A DNA stretch of 62,497 bases, taken from positions 1 through 62,497 of the forward strand of contig JAKFVB010000003.1 of the NCBI GenBank assembly GCA_021732405.1, written 5' to 3'. The translations under genes and the position numbers were made by a program. This DNA comes from Methylotenera sp. Its GTDB lineage: Bacteria > Pseudomonadota > Gammaproteobacteria > Burkholderiales > Methylophilaceae. The notes beneath the pieces are model-generated. The model was not told the DNA's origin and ran no database searches. It saw only the letters and a program-made list of their open reading frames with translations. This document shows, in pieces, positions 37,889 through 48,381 of the stretch (position 1 is the first letter of the stretch; every line of letters starts with the position of its first letter).

Positions 37889-38329
37889 ATGCAACAAATC
37901 GACAATCATGCTGGCAATATCGTGTTAATTAGAGGCGCCGCCTTGTGGATGCTAATGGCGCTATTACTTGCATGGTGTATGGTAGGCTTAAACTTTGGTG
38001 TAGCGCCGCTTAAAGCTTTATTTGCAGGAAAATTTATGCGTTTGTTGCAAGCGCATATTGATTTCTTGCTAATGAGTGCACTTATTTTAGGCTATTACGC
38101 GGCAAAAATACCATTGCCTAGTAGTGTGCGCTGGGCAATGGTGATAGGCGCATTTACCAACTCCAGCCTGTTTTTACTCATGGCAATATTCCCAATTTTA
38201 GACAATCCTAAACTACCACCGCCGCCAATATTCCAGTGGTACTTATTTGCAAGCCTGATTACAACTAGTTATGGCTTTGGCAAAGGCGCAGTCATTATTC
38301 TTAAATCTACACTTAAAATCCAACCCTGA
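37889..38329 (+). CDS. Small four-helix membrane protein of unknown family
   Basis: 146 residues with about four hydrophobic helices (15-36, 50-70, 78-100, 118-138) and few charged residues in between. The pattern of a helix starting at LQAHIDFLLMSALILGYYAAK recalls hydroxylaminobenzene mutase-like membrane proteins, but I cannot assign it. A strong GGGAGA ribosome-binding site precedes the ATG. It lies between the AraC regulator and the mxa genes, on the mxa strand. Confidence 0.65.
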   Translation: MQQIDNHAGNIVLIRGAALWMLMALLLAWCMVGLNFGVAPLKALFAGKFMRLLQAHIDFLLMSALILGYYAAKIPLPSSVRWAMVIGAFTNSSLFLLMAIFPILDNPKLPPPPIFQWYLFASLITTSYGFGKGAVIILKSTLKIQP

Positions 38330-38371
38330 ACCTAAGCTTGAATAAATCAACTTCTAAGCAAACCAATATTC

Positions 38372-39340
38372 ATGCGCTTTTTAGCTCATATTAAGCGTAA
38401 TCACGAAACTATTTGCTTAGTTTGTGCGCTAATTTTTTTGTTAATTACAATCAGCAAGCCTTACATTAATATCCAGCAGACGTTAAAAAGTACGCTTTTT
38501 ATTGTGGATGTCACGCAAAGTATGAACGTGCCAGATATGCGTTTATCTGGCAAGCCAATTAGTAGGCTGGAATACACCAAGGATTTGTTAAAAAGTACGG
38601 TAAAAAATCTTCCGTGTGGCTCTCAAGTTGGGTTGGGTGTATTTTTTAAAACCACGGCTACACTACTCTATACGCCGATAGAGACCTGCGCCAATTACCA
38701 TGTACTTTGGGATACGATAGACCATTTAGACTGGCGCATGGCGTCACAAGGTAATAGCAATATACGTATAGGTCTTTTATCGATTGAATCGCTTTTAGTA
38801 ACCAATGGTGATGGTATCGCTCAGGTGGTTTTTATGACGGACGGCCAAGAGGCAGCGCCGCTGAATATTTTTACCAAAGTGAGCATGACTAAATGGCAAG
38901 GCAAGCAGCCTTTACTGATTGTGGGCTTAGGCAACGAAAACCCATCACCTATCCCAAAGCTAGATGATAAAAACGCGGTGATTGGTTATTGGTCTACCGA
39001 TGCAATAAAGCTGAACCCCGCTTCAAACATTGATGAAGGCCATAACGGCGGCAGAGATAATTCGATTGCAACTGAGCCTTATGAATATTATTTATCGCAG
39101 CTAGATGAACAATATTTAAAAGAGTTAAGCACAGAAATTGGTGCAAAATACAGTAGAGCTGGCACAGCTAAAGCATTAATCACGGCAATAAATGAGCAGC
39201 CATCCAATAGTCAATTTAGTACCAAACTACCTTTAGATTGGCTATTTGCAACAATCGCATTTTTGTTGGTGATTGCAAGCTATATTCCAGATATGATGTT
39301 TAGGATTGGCAGGCAAAATAATATCCCCCCAAAACCATAA
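38372..39340 (+). CDS. MxaL-like von Willebrand factor A membrane protein (second copy)
   Basis: 322 residues. Transmembrane segments near 14-32 and 280-300 bracket a periplasmic von Willebrand A domain. It is a paralogue of the MxaL protein encoded at 44047-45051: both share LYTPIE-x-C, DTIDHLDWR, VIGYWS and LDE-x-YL at the same places. The metal-site motif is DVTQS (46-50) where MxaL has DISQS, a Ser-to-Thr change that still allows metal binding. It opens the mxa cluster, 151 bases before mxaR. Its separate function is unknown. Confidence 0.8.
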   Translation: MRFLAHIKRNHETICLVCALIFLLITISKPYINIQQTLKSTLFIVDVTQSMNVPDMRLSGKPISRLEYTKDLLKSTVKNLPCGSQVGLGVFFKTTATLLYTPIETCANYHVLWDTIDHLDWRMASQGNSNIRIGLLSIESLLVTNGDGIAQVVFMTDGQEAAPLNIFTKVSMTKWQGKQPLLIVGLGNENPSPIPKLDDKNAVIGYWSTDAIKLNPASNIDEGHNGGRDNSIATEPYEYYLSQLDEQYLKELSTEIGAKYSRAGTAKALITAINEQPSNSQFSTKLPLDWLFATIAFLLVIASYIPDMMFRIGRQNNIPPKP

Positions 39341-39352
39341 ATGCAGCAAAAC

Positions 39353-39368
39353 TATACAAACCTGTATA
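39353..39368. promoter_or_regulatory. Palindrome upstream of mxaR
   Basis: TATACA-AACC-TGTATA, a perfect six-base-arm palindrome 13 bases after the MxaL-like stop. An operator or weak hairpin; no binding protein is known. Confidence 0.3.
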
Positions 39369-39491
39369 CACTTTATTAAAATTCATTTATATTGTTAACA
39401 AATTGTAAGTAATCGTATCTAGCGACGATATTAAATTAAGATTAACGAATTAACCCCCTTTACTGAATCATTTAAATTTAGGAAAAACTCA

Positions 39492-40508
39492 ATGAGTGAC
39501 CGTCTTTTAGCCGACTGGCGTCAACATGCGCTGACTTTAGAAACCGAAGTGAATAAAGTAGTGGTTGGTCAGCATAACCCTGTTCGCTTAATCACAATTG
39601 CGATTTTTGCGCGTGGCCATGTATTGCTTGAGGGCGATGTGGGCGTGGGTAAAACTACTCTGCTACGTGCTTTTACGCGCGGTATTGGCGGCGGTTATCA
39701 GCGTATTGAAGGCACCATTGATTTGATGCCTAACGATTTGGTGTACCACACTTATTTGGGTGAAGACGGTAAGCCGCATGTCAGCGCTGGTCCTTTATTG
39801 ATGTCAGGTGAAAATCTATCCGTATTCTTCTTTAACGAGATTAACCGCGCGCGCCCGCAAGTGCACTCTTTGCTATTACGTGTGATGGCAGAACGCACAT
39901 TATCAGCGTTTAATAAAGAGCACACATTCCCGCATATGATTGTGTTTGCAGACCGCAACCAAGTGGAAAAAGAAGAAACGTTTGAAATTCCATCGGCGGC
40001 GCGTGACCGTTTTATGATGGAAATTCCAATTGTGGTGCCAAACGACGATGACATTATGTCTGGCTTAATGTTTGACACACGTTTCCATAATGTGGATGCA
40101 TTAATCGATACGGTTAAACCTGACGTACTGAAATTTGATGAATTAAATGCGTTTTCTGGCGTGATTCAAAAAAGTGTTGAAGCCTCAAAAACACTGGAAA
40201 AATATGCGTTAAATCTTTGGAAAGCTACACGTAAACCAACTGATTTTGGTGTAAAAGTCACCAATGTCGATATGAATCGCTTAGTGCTTGCAGGTGCCAG
40301 CCCACGCGGCATGAGTATGATGTTACGCGCGGCACGCGTGAATGCTTGGTTGAATGAGCGTACGGCGATTACACCAGAAGATATTCATGCAGTATTTCAC
40401 GAAACAGTTGCGCATCGCCTAGTTTTCAGCCCAGTTTATGAAATGCGCCGCACAGAAATCGCGCGCGAAATGCTGAGCAACATTATCAACGCCGTTGCTG
40501 CGCCTTGA
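39492..40508 (+). CDS. mxaR: MoxR-family AAA+ ATPase MxaR
   Basis: 338 residues. Walker A is GDVGVGKT (48-55). The Walker B block reads VFFFNEINRARPQ (111-123): the glutamate is kept but the usual aspartate is asparagine, which may be a MxaR family trait. The sensor-1 asparagine and GASPRGMSMMLRAARV sensor-2 region are present. MoxR ATPases work with von Willebrand proteins to mature metalloenzymes; MxaR is needed to activate methanol dehydrogenase in Methylobacterium. Here it leads mxaRSACKL. Confidence 0.9.
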   Translation: MSDRLLADWRQHALTLETEVNKVVVGQHNPVRLITIAIFARGHVLLEGDVGVGKTTLLRAFTRGIGGGYQRIEGTIDLMPNDLVYHTYLGEDGKPHVSAGPLLMSGENLSVFFFNEINRARPQVHSLLLRVMAERTLSAFNKEHTFPHMIVFADRNQVEKEETFEIPSAARDRFMMEIPIVVPNDDDIMSGLMFDTRFHNVDALIDTVKPDVLKFDELNAFSGVIQKSVEASKTLEKYALNLWKATRKPTDFGVKVTNVDMNRLVLAGASPRGMSMMLRAARVNAWLNERTAITPEDIHAVFHETVAHRLVFSPVYEMRRTEIAREMLSNIINAVAAP

Positions 40509-40555
40509 CCTGCAACTTAACCATTAAAATCATTGAATAATGGCGACGATTAATA

Positions 40556-41419
40556 ATGTCTATCGAAAACATCAAAGAGTTTAGCTACCACATTGGTTGG
40601 CGTAACCGTGGCCGTCACCCAGGTCGGCACGCCAGTACGCAGCGTGGTATGGGTATGGAGTTTATCGGCCATACTTCGCTGATCAGTTACCCAGACCCGC
40701 GTCGTATCGATTTACGCCAAACCATCCGCGACCCGATGGAACAAGTGTATGTACGCTTATTCAACCAAAAAAGTGCAACACCTGTTTTTGTGATTTGCGA
40801 TTTATCGGGCAGTATGAATTTTGGCGCCAAGGAGCGCAAAATACGTAAAGCAGCCGATATTGCGGAATCGATTGCGCGCTCAGCGACCAGAAATTCTGAC
40901 CCGTTTGGTTTTGTGGGCTTTGACGAAATAGTCCGCGAAGATTGGATTAGCACTGCATCTTTTAAATCGCAGCGCGCAATTGAATTAGCAGAACGCTTAA
41001 AAGAATATCATCCTGAACCTGTTTCTGGCAGCGGCGTTGCTGATGTTTGGCGTTATTTGCCGCGTGAGCGCTCATTGGTTTTTTTGATTTCTGACTTTCA
41101 TATGCCATTAAAAGAATTAGAAAGTTCTTTGGCGAACTTACTGCGCCATCATATTGTGCCAGTGGTTTTGTGGGATGCAGATGAATATAAAAATCTACCA
41201 GAGTTTGGTATTACTGCAGTCACAGACCCTGAAACAGGCGCAAAACGTACCCTATTTTTGCGCAAAGAATATCGCGACAAAATCATTGCTTCATTTGAAG
41301 CGCGCCGTGAGGCGATTTACAAATTGTTTATGCAGTTCGATATGCCACCGTTTTATGTGGAGGGTGACTTTGATGCAGATGCCTTAACTGAATATTTCCA
41401 TCAATTTGTTGCCGCTTAA
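40556..41419 (+). CDS. mxaS: DUF58 protein MxaS
   Basis: 287 residues, with a DUF58/von Willebrand-like fold. The metal-binding DLSGS motif lies at residues 82-86 after PVFVIC, and YHIGWRNRGRHPGRH near the N-terminus is characteristic. It has no signal peptide and should be cytoplasmic or membrane-associated, acting with MxaR. Gene order mxaR-S-A-C-K-L is that of characterised methylotrophs. Confidence 0.88.
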   Translation: MSIENIKEFSYHIGWRNRGRHPGRHASTQRGMGMEFIGHTSLISYPDPRRIDLRQTIRDPMEQVYVRLFNQKSATPVFVICDLSGSMNFGAKERKIRKAADIAESIARSATRNSDPFGFVGFDEIVREDWISTASFKSQRAIELAERLKEYHPEPVSGSGVADVWRYLPRERSLVFLISDFHMPLKELESSLANLLRHHIVPVVLWDADEYKNLPEFGITAVTDPETGAKRTLFLRKEYRDKIIASFEARREAIYKLFMQFDMPPFYVEGDFDADALTEYFHQFVAA

Positions 41420-41458
41420 CAATTATTGCTACTTAACTATCATTTAAGTCTTAAATTT

Positions 41459-42448
41459 ATGACCCAATTAATTAAACTGTATTTGCTGGCAATTGTTTTA
41501 AGTGTGAGTATTCCAGCGCATGCGCTGGAATATGAAACTTTACCCGACATTAAAGAAGGTGTTGTCAGCATACAACTGCAGGAGCCTGAGCGCACTGTGG
41601 GTTACACCGTAGGTGATATTTTAACGCGCCATATCACGCTTAATATTAAAAAACCTTACTTGTTAATTGATGAGTCTTTGCCAATTATCGGCTATGAAAG
41701 ACGTTACAAAGGCCAATTAATCGGCATCGATTTAAGTAATATTAAGCACATTAAAAAAGAAGGTGACAATTCGGTTGAGCACGATTTAACCTTAAGTTAT
41801 CAAGTATTTACTAACAATGTGGTGGCAAAAAACGGTGCATTGCCGGCTGAATATTTACGCATTATTAATACAAAAACTAAAGAAATAGTGCGTTACCGCA
41901 TACCCAGCTGGGACTTCGCGATTTCACCACTTTCAATTTTTGGCGCGGTGAAAGTTGAGTCAGACATGACTGGCTATCGTGGCCCACTGCTATTGGATAA
42001 TAGTGATGAAAAACAACGTCTTAAAATTTTCCTTTCTATTTTAGGCTTAAGCTTACTAGGCTTGTTATATATGCTAGGCAAGCATACTTGGCTACCGAAA
42101 ATGGGTGGCCCTTTTGCTAAAACGTATCGCCTGATTCGCAAATCACCCAACACGCCACAAGGCTTGCAAGATGCGGTTAGCAGCATGCATACTTCACTTA
42201 ACAAAACAGCAGGTTTTAGTTTGTTTAACGGTAATTTAAACCAGCTTTTTGAGCAAAAGCCTGCATTTAAACAAATCGAATCTGAAATTAACCAATTTTT
42301 TGGTTTATCGCGCCAAGTATTTTTTGAGCCAAATGCAAAACACACTGTTGGTGATACGCCAATTCAATGGCTGGCACAGTTTTGTCGTCGCTGCCGTGAC
42401 TGTGAGCGTGGATTGATAACTGACAAACAAAACGTGAACAAGGCTTAA
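41459..42448 (+). CDS. mxaA: MxaA-like periplasmic/membrane protein
   Basis: 329 residues from the ATG at 41459; the frame extends to a TTG at 41426, but the ATG begins a clear signal peptide (MTQLIKLYLLAIVLSVSIPA). A beta-rich periplasmic part (25-190) is followed by one transmembrane helix (about 190-208) and a cytoplasmic helical tail. In Methylobacterium, MxaA is required for calcium insertion into methanol dehydrogenase. The assignment rests mainly on position and layout; the sequence is poorly conserved. Confidence 0.75.
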   Translation: MTQLIKLYLLAIVLSVSIPAHALEYETLPDIKEGVVSIQLQEPERTVGYTVGDILTRHITLNIKKPYLLIDESLPIIGYERRYKGQLIGIDLSNIKHIKKEGDNSVEHDLTLSYQVFTNNVVAKNGALPAEYLRIINTKTKEIVRYRIPSWDFAISPLSIFGAVKVESDMTGYRGPLLLDNSDEKQRLKIFLSILGLSLLGLLYMLGKHTWLPKMGGPFAKTYRLIRKSPNTPQGLQDAVSSMHTSLNKTAGFSLFNGNLNQLFEQKPAFKQIESEINQFFGLSRQVFFEPNAKHTVGDTPIQWLAQFCRRCRDCERGLITDKQNVNKA

Positions 42449-42451
42449 CGC

Positions 42452-43432
42452 ATGTCTTTCTCTCACCCTTGGGTTTTATGGTTGTTGCCGTTGGCGCTGT
42501 TGCCATTGGTGTTTCAACGCGCGCACAGCAAAAGCTATTCTTGGCTAGACATGCTACCAGCTGACCCGTTATCTGATTTAATCGGACTGATTTTAAAAAT
42601 ATTAGCAGTACTTATTTTAACTTTTATTATCATGGGCTTAAGTGCACCACACAGTAACCAGCAATTAGTAGAACGTATTGGTGTGGGCGCTCAAATTACG
42701 CTGGTATTAGACCGCAGCGCCAGTATGGATGACCCTTTTTCTGGCACTTCTGATGGTATTGTTGGCGAGACCAAATCCGCTGCTGCTAGTCGATTGATTA
42801 CGCAATTTGTGCAATCGCGCAAAAACGATATGCTGGGCATGATTACTTTCAGTAATTCGGCGATGTATGTATTGCCATTAACCGAAAATAAAGAAGCTGC
42901 GGTTGCTGCAGTGCGCGCCACTGCTGGTAATGCACTGTTTCAAACTAATATCGGTAGCGGCTTAACTTCTGCCGCTGGCTTGTTCGATAAAGTACCCGAT
43001 TCTGGATCTCGCGCAGTAGTATTGCTATCAGATGGTGCTGGCCGTATTGATGCCAACACGCAACAAAAAATCAAGGACTGGTACGACCGCATGCATTTGA
43101 GTCTATATTGGATTGTGTTAAAGCAACCAGGCGGTTTGAGTATTTTCAATGAAAACTATGTACCACAAGAAGATCAGCCCTTGCCACCAGAAATTGAATT
43201 ACATGATTTCTTCAAAACGTTTAAAACACCTTTTAATGCATATGAAGCTGAAAATCCAAAAACCTTGCAGTTGGCGATTGATGACATTAACCGCAAAGAG
43301 AAAAAGCCGATTAAATATTTAGAAAAAATCCCCGGTAAAGACTTTTCTCATCTTTGCTTCATGATTGCCGCCATCTTGATTGCATTGTTATTGGGCGTAA
43401 AGTATTTAGAAGTAAAAACCTGGAAAAATTAA
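42452..43432 (+). CDS. mxaC: MxaC-like von Willebrand factor A protein
   Basis: 326 residues. BatA-like membrane topology: two N-terminal hydrophobic segments (7-20, 44-62), a von Willebrand A domain with an intact DRSAS metal site (87-91), and a C-terminal transmembrane helix (about 300-320). It starts three bases after the mxaA stop. Part of the MxaRSACKL metal-insertion set. Confidence 0.85.
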   Translation: MSFSHPWVLWLLPLALLPLVFQRAHSKSYSWLDMLPADPLSDLIGLILKILAVLILTFIIMGLSAPHSNQQLVERIGVGAQITLVLDRSASMDDPFSGTSDGIVGETKSAAASRLITQFVQSRKNDMLGMITFSNSAMYVLPLTENKEAAVAAVRATAGNALFQTNIGSGLTSAAGLFDKVPDSGSRAVVLLSDGAGRIDANTQQKIKDWYDRMHLSLYWIVLKQPGGLSIFNENYVPQEDQPLPPEIELHDFFKTFKTPFNAYEAENPKTLQLAIDDINRKEKKPIKYLEKIPGKDFSHLCFMIAAILIALLLGVKYLEVKTWKN

Positions 43433-43462
43433 ATTGAAAAAACCAACACAGTTGAGGCTTGT

Positions 43463-44017
43463 ATGACGTTTGATATTAAATCTTTATTGTCGGTTAAAAA
43501 ACTGACTTGGTTCTTGGTGTTTTTAAGTCTTATTTGTCTGCTTGCAAGCATTTATACCTTTAATCGTATTCGACAAATAGATGCGTTTAATCAAGCCGTT
43601 AGCGTTGGAAAAACACCTGCCACCGATAAACAAAGTTTTGAAGCTAAATTTGCCACTGCGCTTTATTTGGCTAAAAATGAACGCTATAAAGAGGCGACAT
43701 TATTATTTACACAGGCCTTACCTAAGGCTGACCCCAGTCAAAAATCGGCCATCAGTTACAATATTGGCAATATGTTTTTTCTGCGCGGTTTAGCGATTAA
43801 CGGCACCAATAATACCGTGCGTGATGAAGCAGAGTATTTATTACGCCAAGCCAAAGCGGCTTATGTTTCATCGCTAAAAAACGACAACGCTCACTGGGAT
43901 GCGCGCCATAATTTAGATAGACTATTAACGATGTTGCCAGGCTCCCCAACCCCAGGCGTGGGCGAATCTGATACGCCAGGTTTGATTATGGGCAATATTC
44001 CTGTTGGATTACCTTAA
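43463..44017 (+). CDS. mxaK: MxaK-like protein
   Basis: 184 residues with one N-terminal transmembrane segment (about 14-33) and a periplasmic helical, TPR-like part (KFATALYLAKNERYKEA, AISYNIGNMFF, WDARHNLDRLL). Size, topology and place between mxaC and mxaL identify it as MxaK. Its exact job in methanol dehydrogenase maturation is not known. Confidence 0.8.
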   Translation: MTFDIKSLLSVKKLTWFLVFLSLICLLASIYTFNRIRQIDAFNQAVSVGKTPATDKQSFEAKFATALYLAKNERYKEATLLFTQALPKADPSQKSAISYNIGNMFFLRGLAINGTNNTVRDEAEYLLRQAKAAYVSSLKNDNAHWDARHNLDRLLTMLPGSPTPGVGESDTPGLIMGNIPVGLP

Positions 44018-44046
44018 TAAGCGACTAAAGTTAACCACTAATTATC

Positions 44047-45051
44047 ATGAAAAAAATAGTCAATTATTTTCGCCATCGTCGCGATATTACTTTGCTTACT
44101 GTCGCTTTTGTATTGCTTGTTATCGCATTATTTAAACCGACCGTGCCGATTAAGCGTGAGATTTATAGCTATTTATTAGTGGCTGATATTTCACAAAGCA
44201 TGAACGTGGTCGATGAAAGCATTAATGGCAAACCCGTTACACGTATGCAATATCAGCAGTACTTGCTTCACCGTATTATTGGTGAAATGCCCTGCGGCAC
44301 ACAAGTTGGTATTGGTCTATTTGCTGGGGTAAGCGTGGCTGCTTTGTATACACCAATTGAAGTATGCGAAAACTTTGCCGCTATTGAAGATACGATTGAT
44401 CATTTAGATTGGCGTACAGGCTGGTCTGGCAATAGCCGCATCCGCGAAAGCATGGTGACGCTTGCTAAACTGATTCGCAGCTTTCCAGAAGTCGCGCAAG
44501 TGGTGTATTTAACCGATGGTGAAGAAACGCCTGCATTGCACGCATTTAATACGCGCGACTTAACCGATTTTCAAGGTGGAAAAGATTGGCTATTTGTTGG
44601 CATAGGTAGCGACAAAGGCACTGCGATTCCAAAATTAGATGAAAATAATCAGGTCATTGGTTATTGGTCTAGTGAAAGCTTCGCTATGCAGCCTGGTATT
44701 GCACAAATTTCAGAATCAAATATCGGCACCCGTAACGATAGCGTTGCTAGTGGCACTAGCGATCGATTTTTATCCAAGCTGGATGAGAAATATCTGCAAA
44801 CCATGAGCAAAGAAATTAACGCACAATATGTAAACGGCGATAGCGTGCAAGCAGTCTTATCTGCCATGAAAAAACAACCGCCTGCGCGTCGCGACAAAGC
44901 TAAATTTGAGTTGAAGTGGCTGCTTGCAGGTGCTGCTGGCTTATTATTTTTAGCCGCTTACTTACCTAAACATCCTATTAAAGAAACCAAATCAATATGG
45001 AAACAGTGGTTAATGCGTAAAAAACGTCAATCATCTGCTGCCAGCGCTTGA
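44047..45051 (+). CDS. mxaL: MxaL-like von Willebrand factor A protein
   Basis: 334 residues, transmembrane helices near 15-30 and 288-305, von Willebrand A domain with an intact DISQS metal site (47-51). It closes the mxaRSACKL run and is paralogous to the protein encoded at 38372-39340, so the cluster is bracketed by two related copies. Its last 25 bases overlap the end of the opposing ygfX gene. Confidence 0.87.
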   Translation: MKKIVNYFRHRRDITLLTVAFVLLVIALFKPTVPIKREIYSYLLVADISQSMNVVDESINGKPVTRMQYQQYLLHRIIGEMPCGTQVGIGLFAGVSVAALYTPIEVCENFAAIEDTIDHLDWRTGWSGNSRIRESMVTLAKLIRSFPEVAQVVYLTDGEETPALHAFNTRDLTDFQGGKDWLFVGIGSDKGTAIPKLDENNQVIGYWSSESFAMQPGIAQISESNIGTRNDSVASGTSDRFLSKLDEKYLQTMSKEINAQYVNGDSVQAVLSAMKKQPPARRDKAKFELKWLLAGAAGLLFLAAYLPKHPIKETKSIWKQWLMRKKRQSSAASA

Positions 45052-45524
45052 TAAGTTGGTAAATGCGCTTGTTCATTTGTTTTATTTTTAACCATTCGTA
45101 ACCATATCCGCAATCTTCTTAATTCATCTTGCTTATCTGTGTTTTTAAAAAGCAATACTGGCGGCAATGTAAAGTTAAAACTTTGACGCTTAAGATTCAA
45201 AATTACACAGTATTCATGCACAAAAGTTGCAGGCGAGAGCAATGGATTAATACGCTGCTGCCGATTATTCACCAAAGTTAATACTCCTTTTGTGTTGATT
45301 TCTATCTTTTTCCAAGACCAAGGCAACAGCAGCAACGCATCACGTGCAATAAAATAAGCGCTTGATGCCACAATCAATGCAAAACCGCTTAATTTAATCA
45401 ACATAATAATAGGCGCAGTCAGCAAAATCACACTGCTGATGGTTGCAACTACTAGCAACAACCCCAATAATAGTGATGAAGGTAGCAATTGAATGACAAT
45501 CGGTTTGGTAAAAAGCGTTTTCAT
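45027..45524 (-). CDS. YgfX-like membrane protein
   Basis: 165 residues. Two hydrophobic helices (about 12-34, 38-66) lead to a soluble part with LLLLPWSWKKIEINTKG and LLFKNTDKQDELRRLRIWLR, the pattern of YgfX/CptA. In E. coli ygfX forms a cluster with sdhE and ygfZ; here it is divergent from ygfZ by 46 bases and sdhE is absent from the window. E. coli YgfX has been proposed as a toxin on cell division, a claim that is disputed. Confidence 0.7.
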   Translation of the reverse strand: MKTLFTKPIVIQLLPSSLLLGLLLVVATISSVILLTAPIIMLIKLSGFALIVASSAYFIARDALLLLPWSWKKIEINTKGVLTLVNNRQQRINPLLSPATFVHEYCVILNLKRQSFNFTLPPVLLFKNTDKQDELRRLRIWLRMVKNKTNEQAHLPTYQALAADD

Positions 45525-45570
45525 TTAAATCACACACAATATATAAGACTTATACAAGGCAAATAATCGC

Positions 45571-46623
45571 ATGATGGCATCAGATTGGCAATTAGGCTTA
45601 GTGGCGCACGGCGCAGTTATTCAAGATGGTGCAATTAGCCATTATGCGAATCCGCAAACTGAAATATCCTCTGTAAGCAAGGTCAATAGCCTGTGTGACT
45701 TAACGCATCTAGGCTTGTTAGAAGTTGCCGGCGCAGATGCAGTAAGCTTTTTACAAGGCCAAGTAACCAACGATGTGCAACTTTTAGTGAGTAATAATAG
45801 CGCGCATTTCACAGGTTATTGCACCCCAAAAGGACGTTTGCTGGCGCTATTTTTAGCGTTTGCGCATTACGATCATTTGCATCTACAATTTAATCGCACA
45901 CTGCTAGAACCAGTGATGAAGCGCTTAAAGATGTATGTGATGCGCAGCAAAGTAGAAATCAAAGATGTATCGGAAACCATTATTAAATTTGGCTTGAATG
46001 GCCCAAATGCTGCGGAATACTTAACACTTTTTTTTACACAAATTCCTACGCAGGATTACGAATTAGTCAGCCTTGAAAATGGCGCAATCTTAAAATTACC
46101 GACGATTGCAGGTCATGCACGCTTTCAAATTTTCACAGACAGCATCAATGCACCCATTATTTTTAATGCACTTAAAACCAATTGCCAATTGGTTGGAAAG
46201 CCTTGCTGGGATTGGCTGGATATTCAAAGTGGCATACCAGATGTGTTACCAAAAACGCAAGAGCAATTTGTGCCGCAAATGCTCAATTTAGACCTACTAA
46301 ATGGCATTAACTTTAAAAAAGGTTGTTATACCGGCCAAGAAATTGTGGCACGCACCCATTATTTAGGCAAAGTGAAGCGGCGTACTTATTTGGCAAGCAT
46401 TACAACAGAAATTGCCCCAGTTGAAGCAGATACAGTATTAGATGGCGCGAATGCTGATGTTGGTCAAATCGTACGTGTCGCACCGAATAATCAAGCCGGA
46501 TTTGATGTGTTGATTGAGCTGCGTATTGAAGCAAAACAAGCGGGCAATCTGACTTGGCAAGGCTTTGCTATTAACATCAAACCCCTACCTTATGCACTAA
46601 ACGACCAAATAGTTAACGACTAA
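45571..46623 (+). CDS. ygfZ: Folate-binding protein YgfZ
   Basis: 350 residues. The signature K-G-C-Y-T-G-Q-E-I with its reactive cysteine is at about 250-258 (KKGCYTGQEIVARTHYLGKVKRR begins there). Related to the T-protein of glycine cleavage, YgfZ supports some 4Fe-4S enzymes, such as MiaB, using tetrahydrofolate. Two adjacent ATG codons (45571, 45574) are possible. It is a single gene between divergent ygfX and convergent ftsB. Confidence 0.92.
   Translation: MMASDWQLGLVAHGAVIQDGAISHYANPQTEISSVSKVNSLCDLTHLGLLEVAGADAVSFLQGQVTNDVQLLVSNNSAHFTGYCTPKGRLLALFLAFAHYDHLHLQFNRTLLEPVMKRLKMYVMRSKVEIKDVSETIIKFGLNGPNAAEYLTLFFTQIPTQDYELVSLENGAILKLPTIAGHARFQIFTDSINAPIIFNALKTNCQLVGKPCWDWLDIQSGIPDVLPKTQEQFVPQMLNLDLLNGINFKKGCYTGQEIVARTHYLGKVKRRTYLASITTEIAPVEADTVLDGANADVGQIVRVAPNNQAGFDVLIELRIEAKQAGNLTWQGFAINIKPLPYALNDQIVND
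46019..46028 (-). repeat. Exact copy of the AGTGTTAAGT word
   Basis: ACTTAACACT inside ygfZ, coding Tyr-Leu-Thr-Leu. Confidence 0.6.
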
Positions 46624-46643
46624 TCTGCATTAAAAATCGGGCG

Positions 46644-47024
46644 CTAAGGGGCAGAATTTGCTGGAGTAGCTACTGGCGCTACATTTGATTCAGTTTGAGT
46701 ATTTTGAATGGCAGAAATTTCAGGTAATTGATTAGGCTGAACAGTTGGCAAAGGCTGGTCAATCACCTGATAGAACACTTCATCCTCCTTGATCATACCC
46801 AACTCACTACGCGCGCGCTCTTCAATCGCCGCGTTACCCTGTTTTAAGTCACGCACTTCTGCACTTAATGTATCGTTGCGCTGCTTAAGTGATTGATTCT
46901 TTTCTTTTTGACTACTAATTTGCTGGTTAACATTCCATACACGTAACCAGCTACCTTTGCCCAGCCACAGCGGATACTGTAGCAAGGCAATAAGGATAAC
47001 AAAAATTAAGGTTAACGCTTTCAC
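46644..47024 (-). CDS. ftsB: Cell division protein FtsB
   Basis: 126 residues. A short cytoplasmic start, one transmembrane helix (3-18), and a periplasmic leucine-zipper coiled coil (about 30-75) with [10 protein letters not shown] and [21 protein letters not shown], typical of FtsB. The last 30 residues are a proline/alanine-rich tail longer than in E. coli. FtsB joins FtsL and FtsQ at the division site. It follows eno by nine bases, as in most proteobacteria. Confidence 0.92.
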   Translation of the reverse strand: MKALTLIFVILIALLQYPLWLGKGSWLRVWNVNQQISSQKEKNQSLKQRNDTLSAEVRDLKQGNAAIEERARSELGMIKEDEVFYQVIDQPLPTVQPNQLPEISAIQNTQTESNVAPVATPANSAP

Positions 47025-47033
47025 TCAAACTGA

Positions 47034-48335
<1,302 letters not shown>

Positions 48336-48381
48336 TTAATCGTTAATTATTAAAATACGTTAATTTATAAAGCTTTTATTT

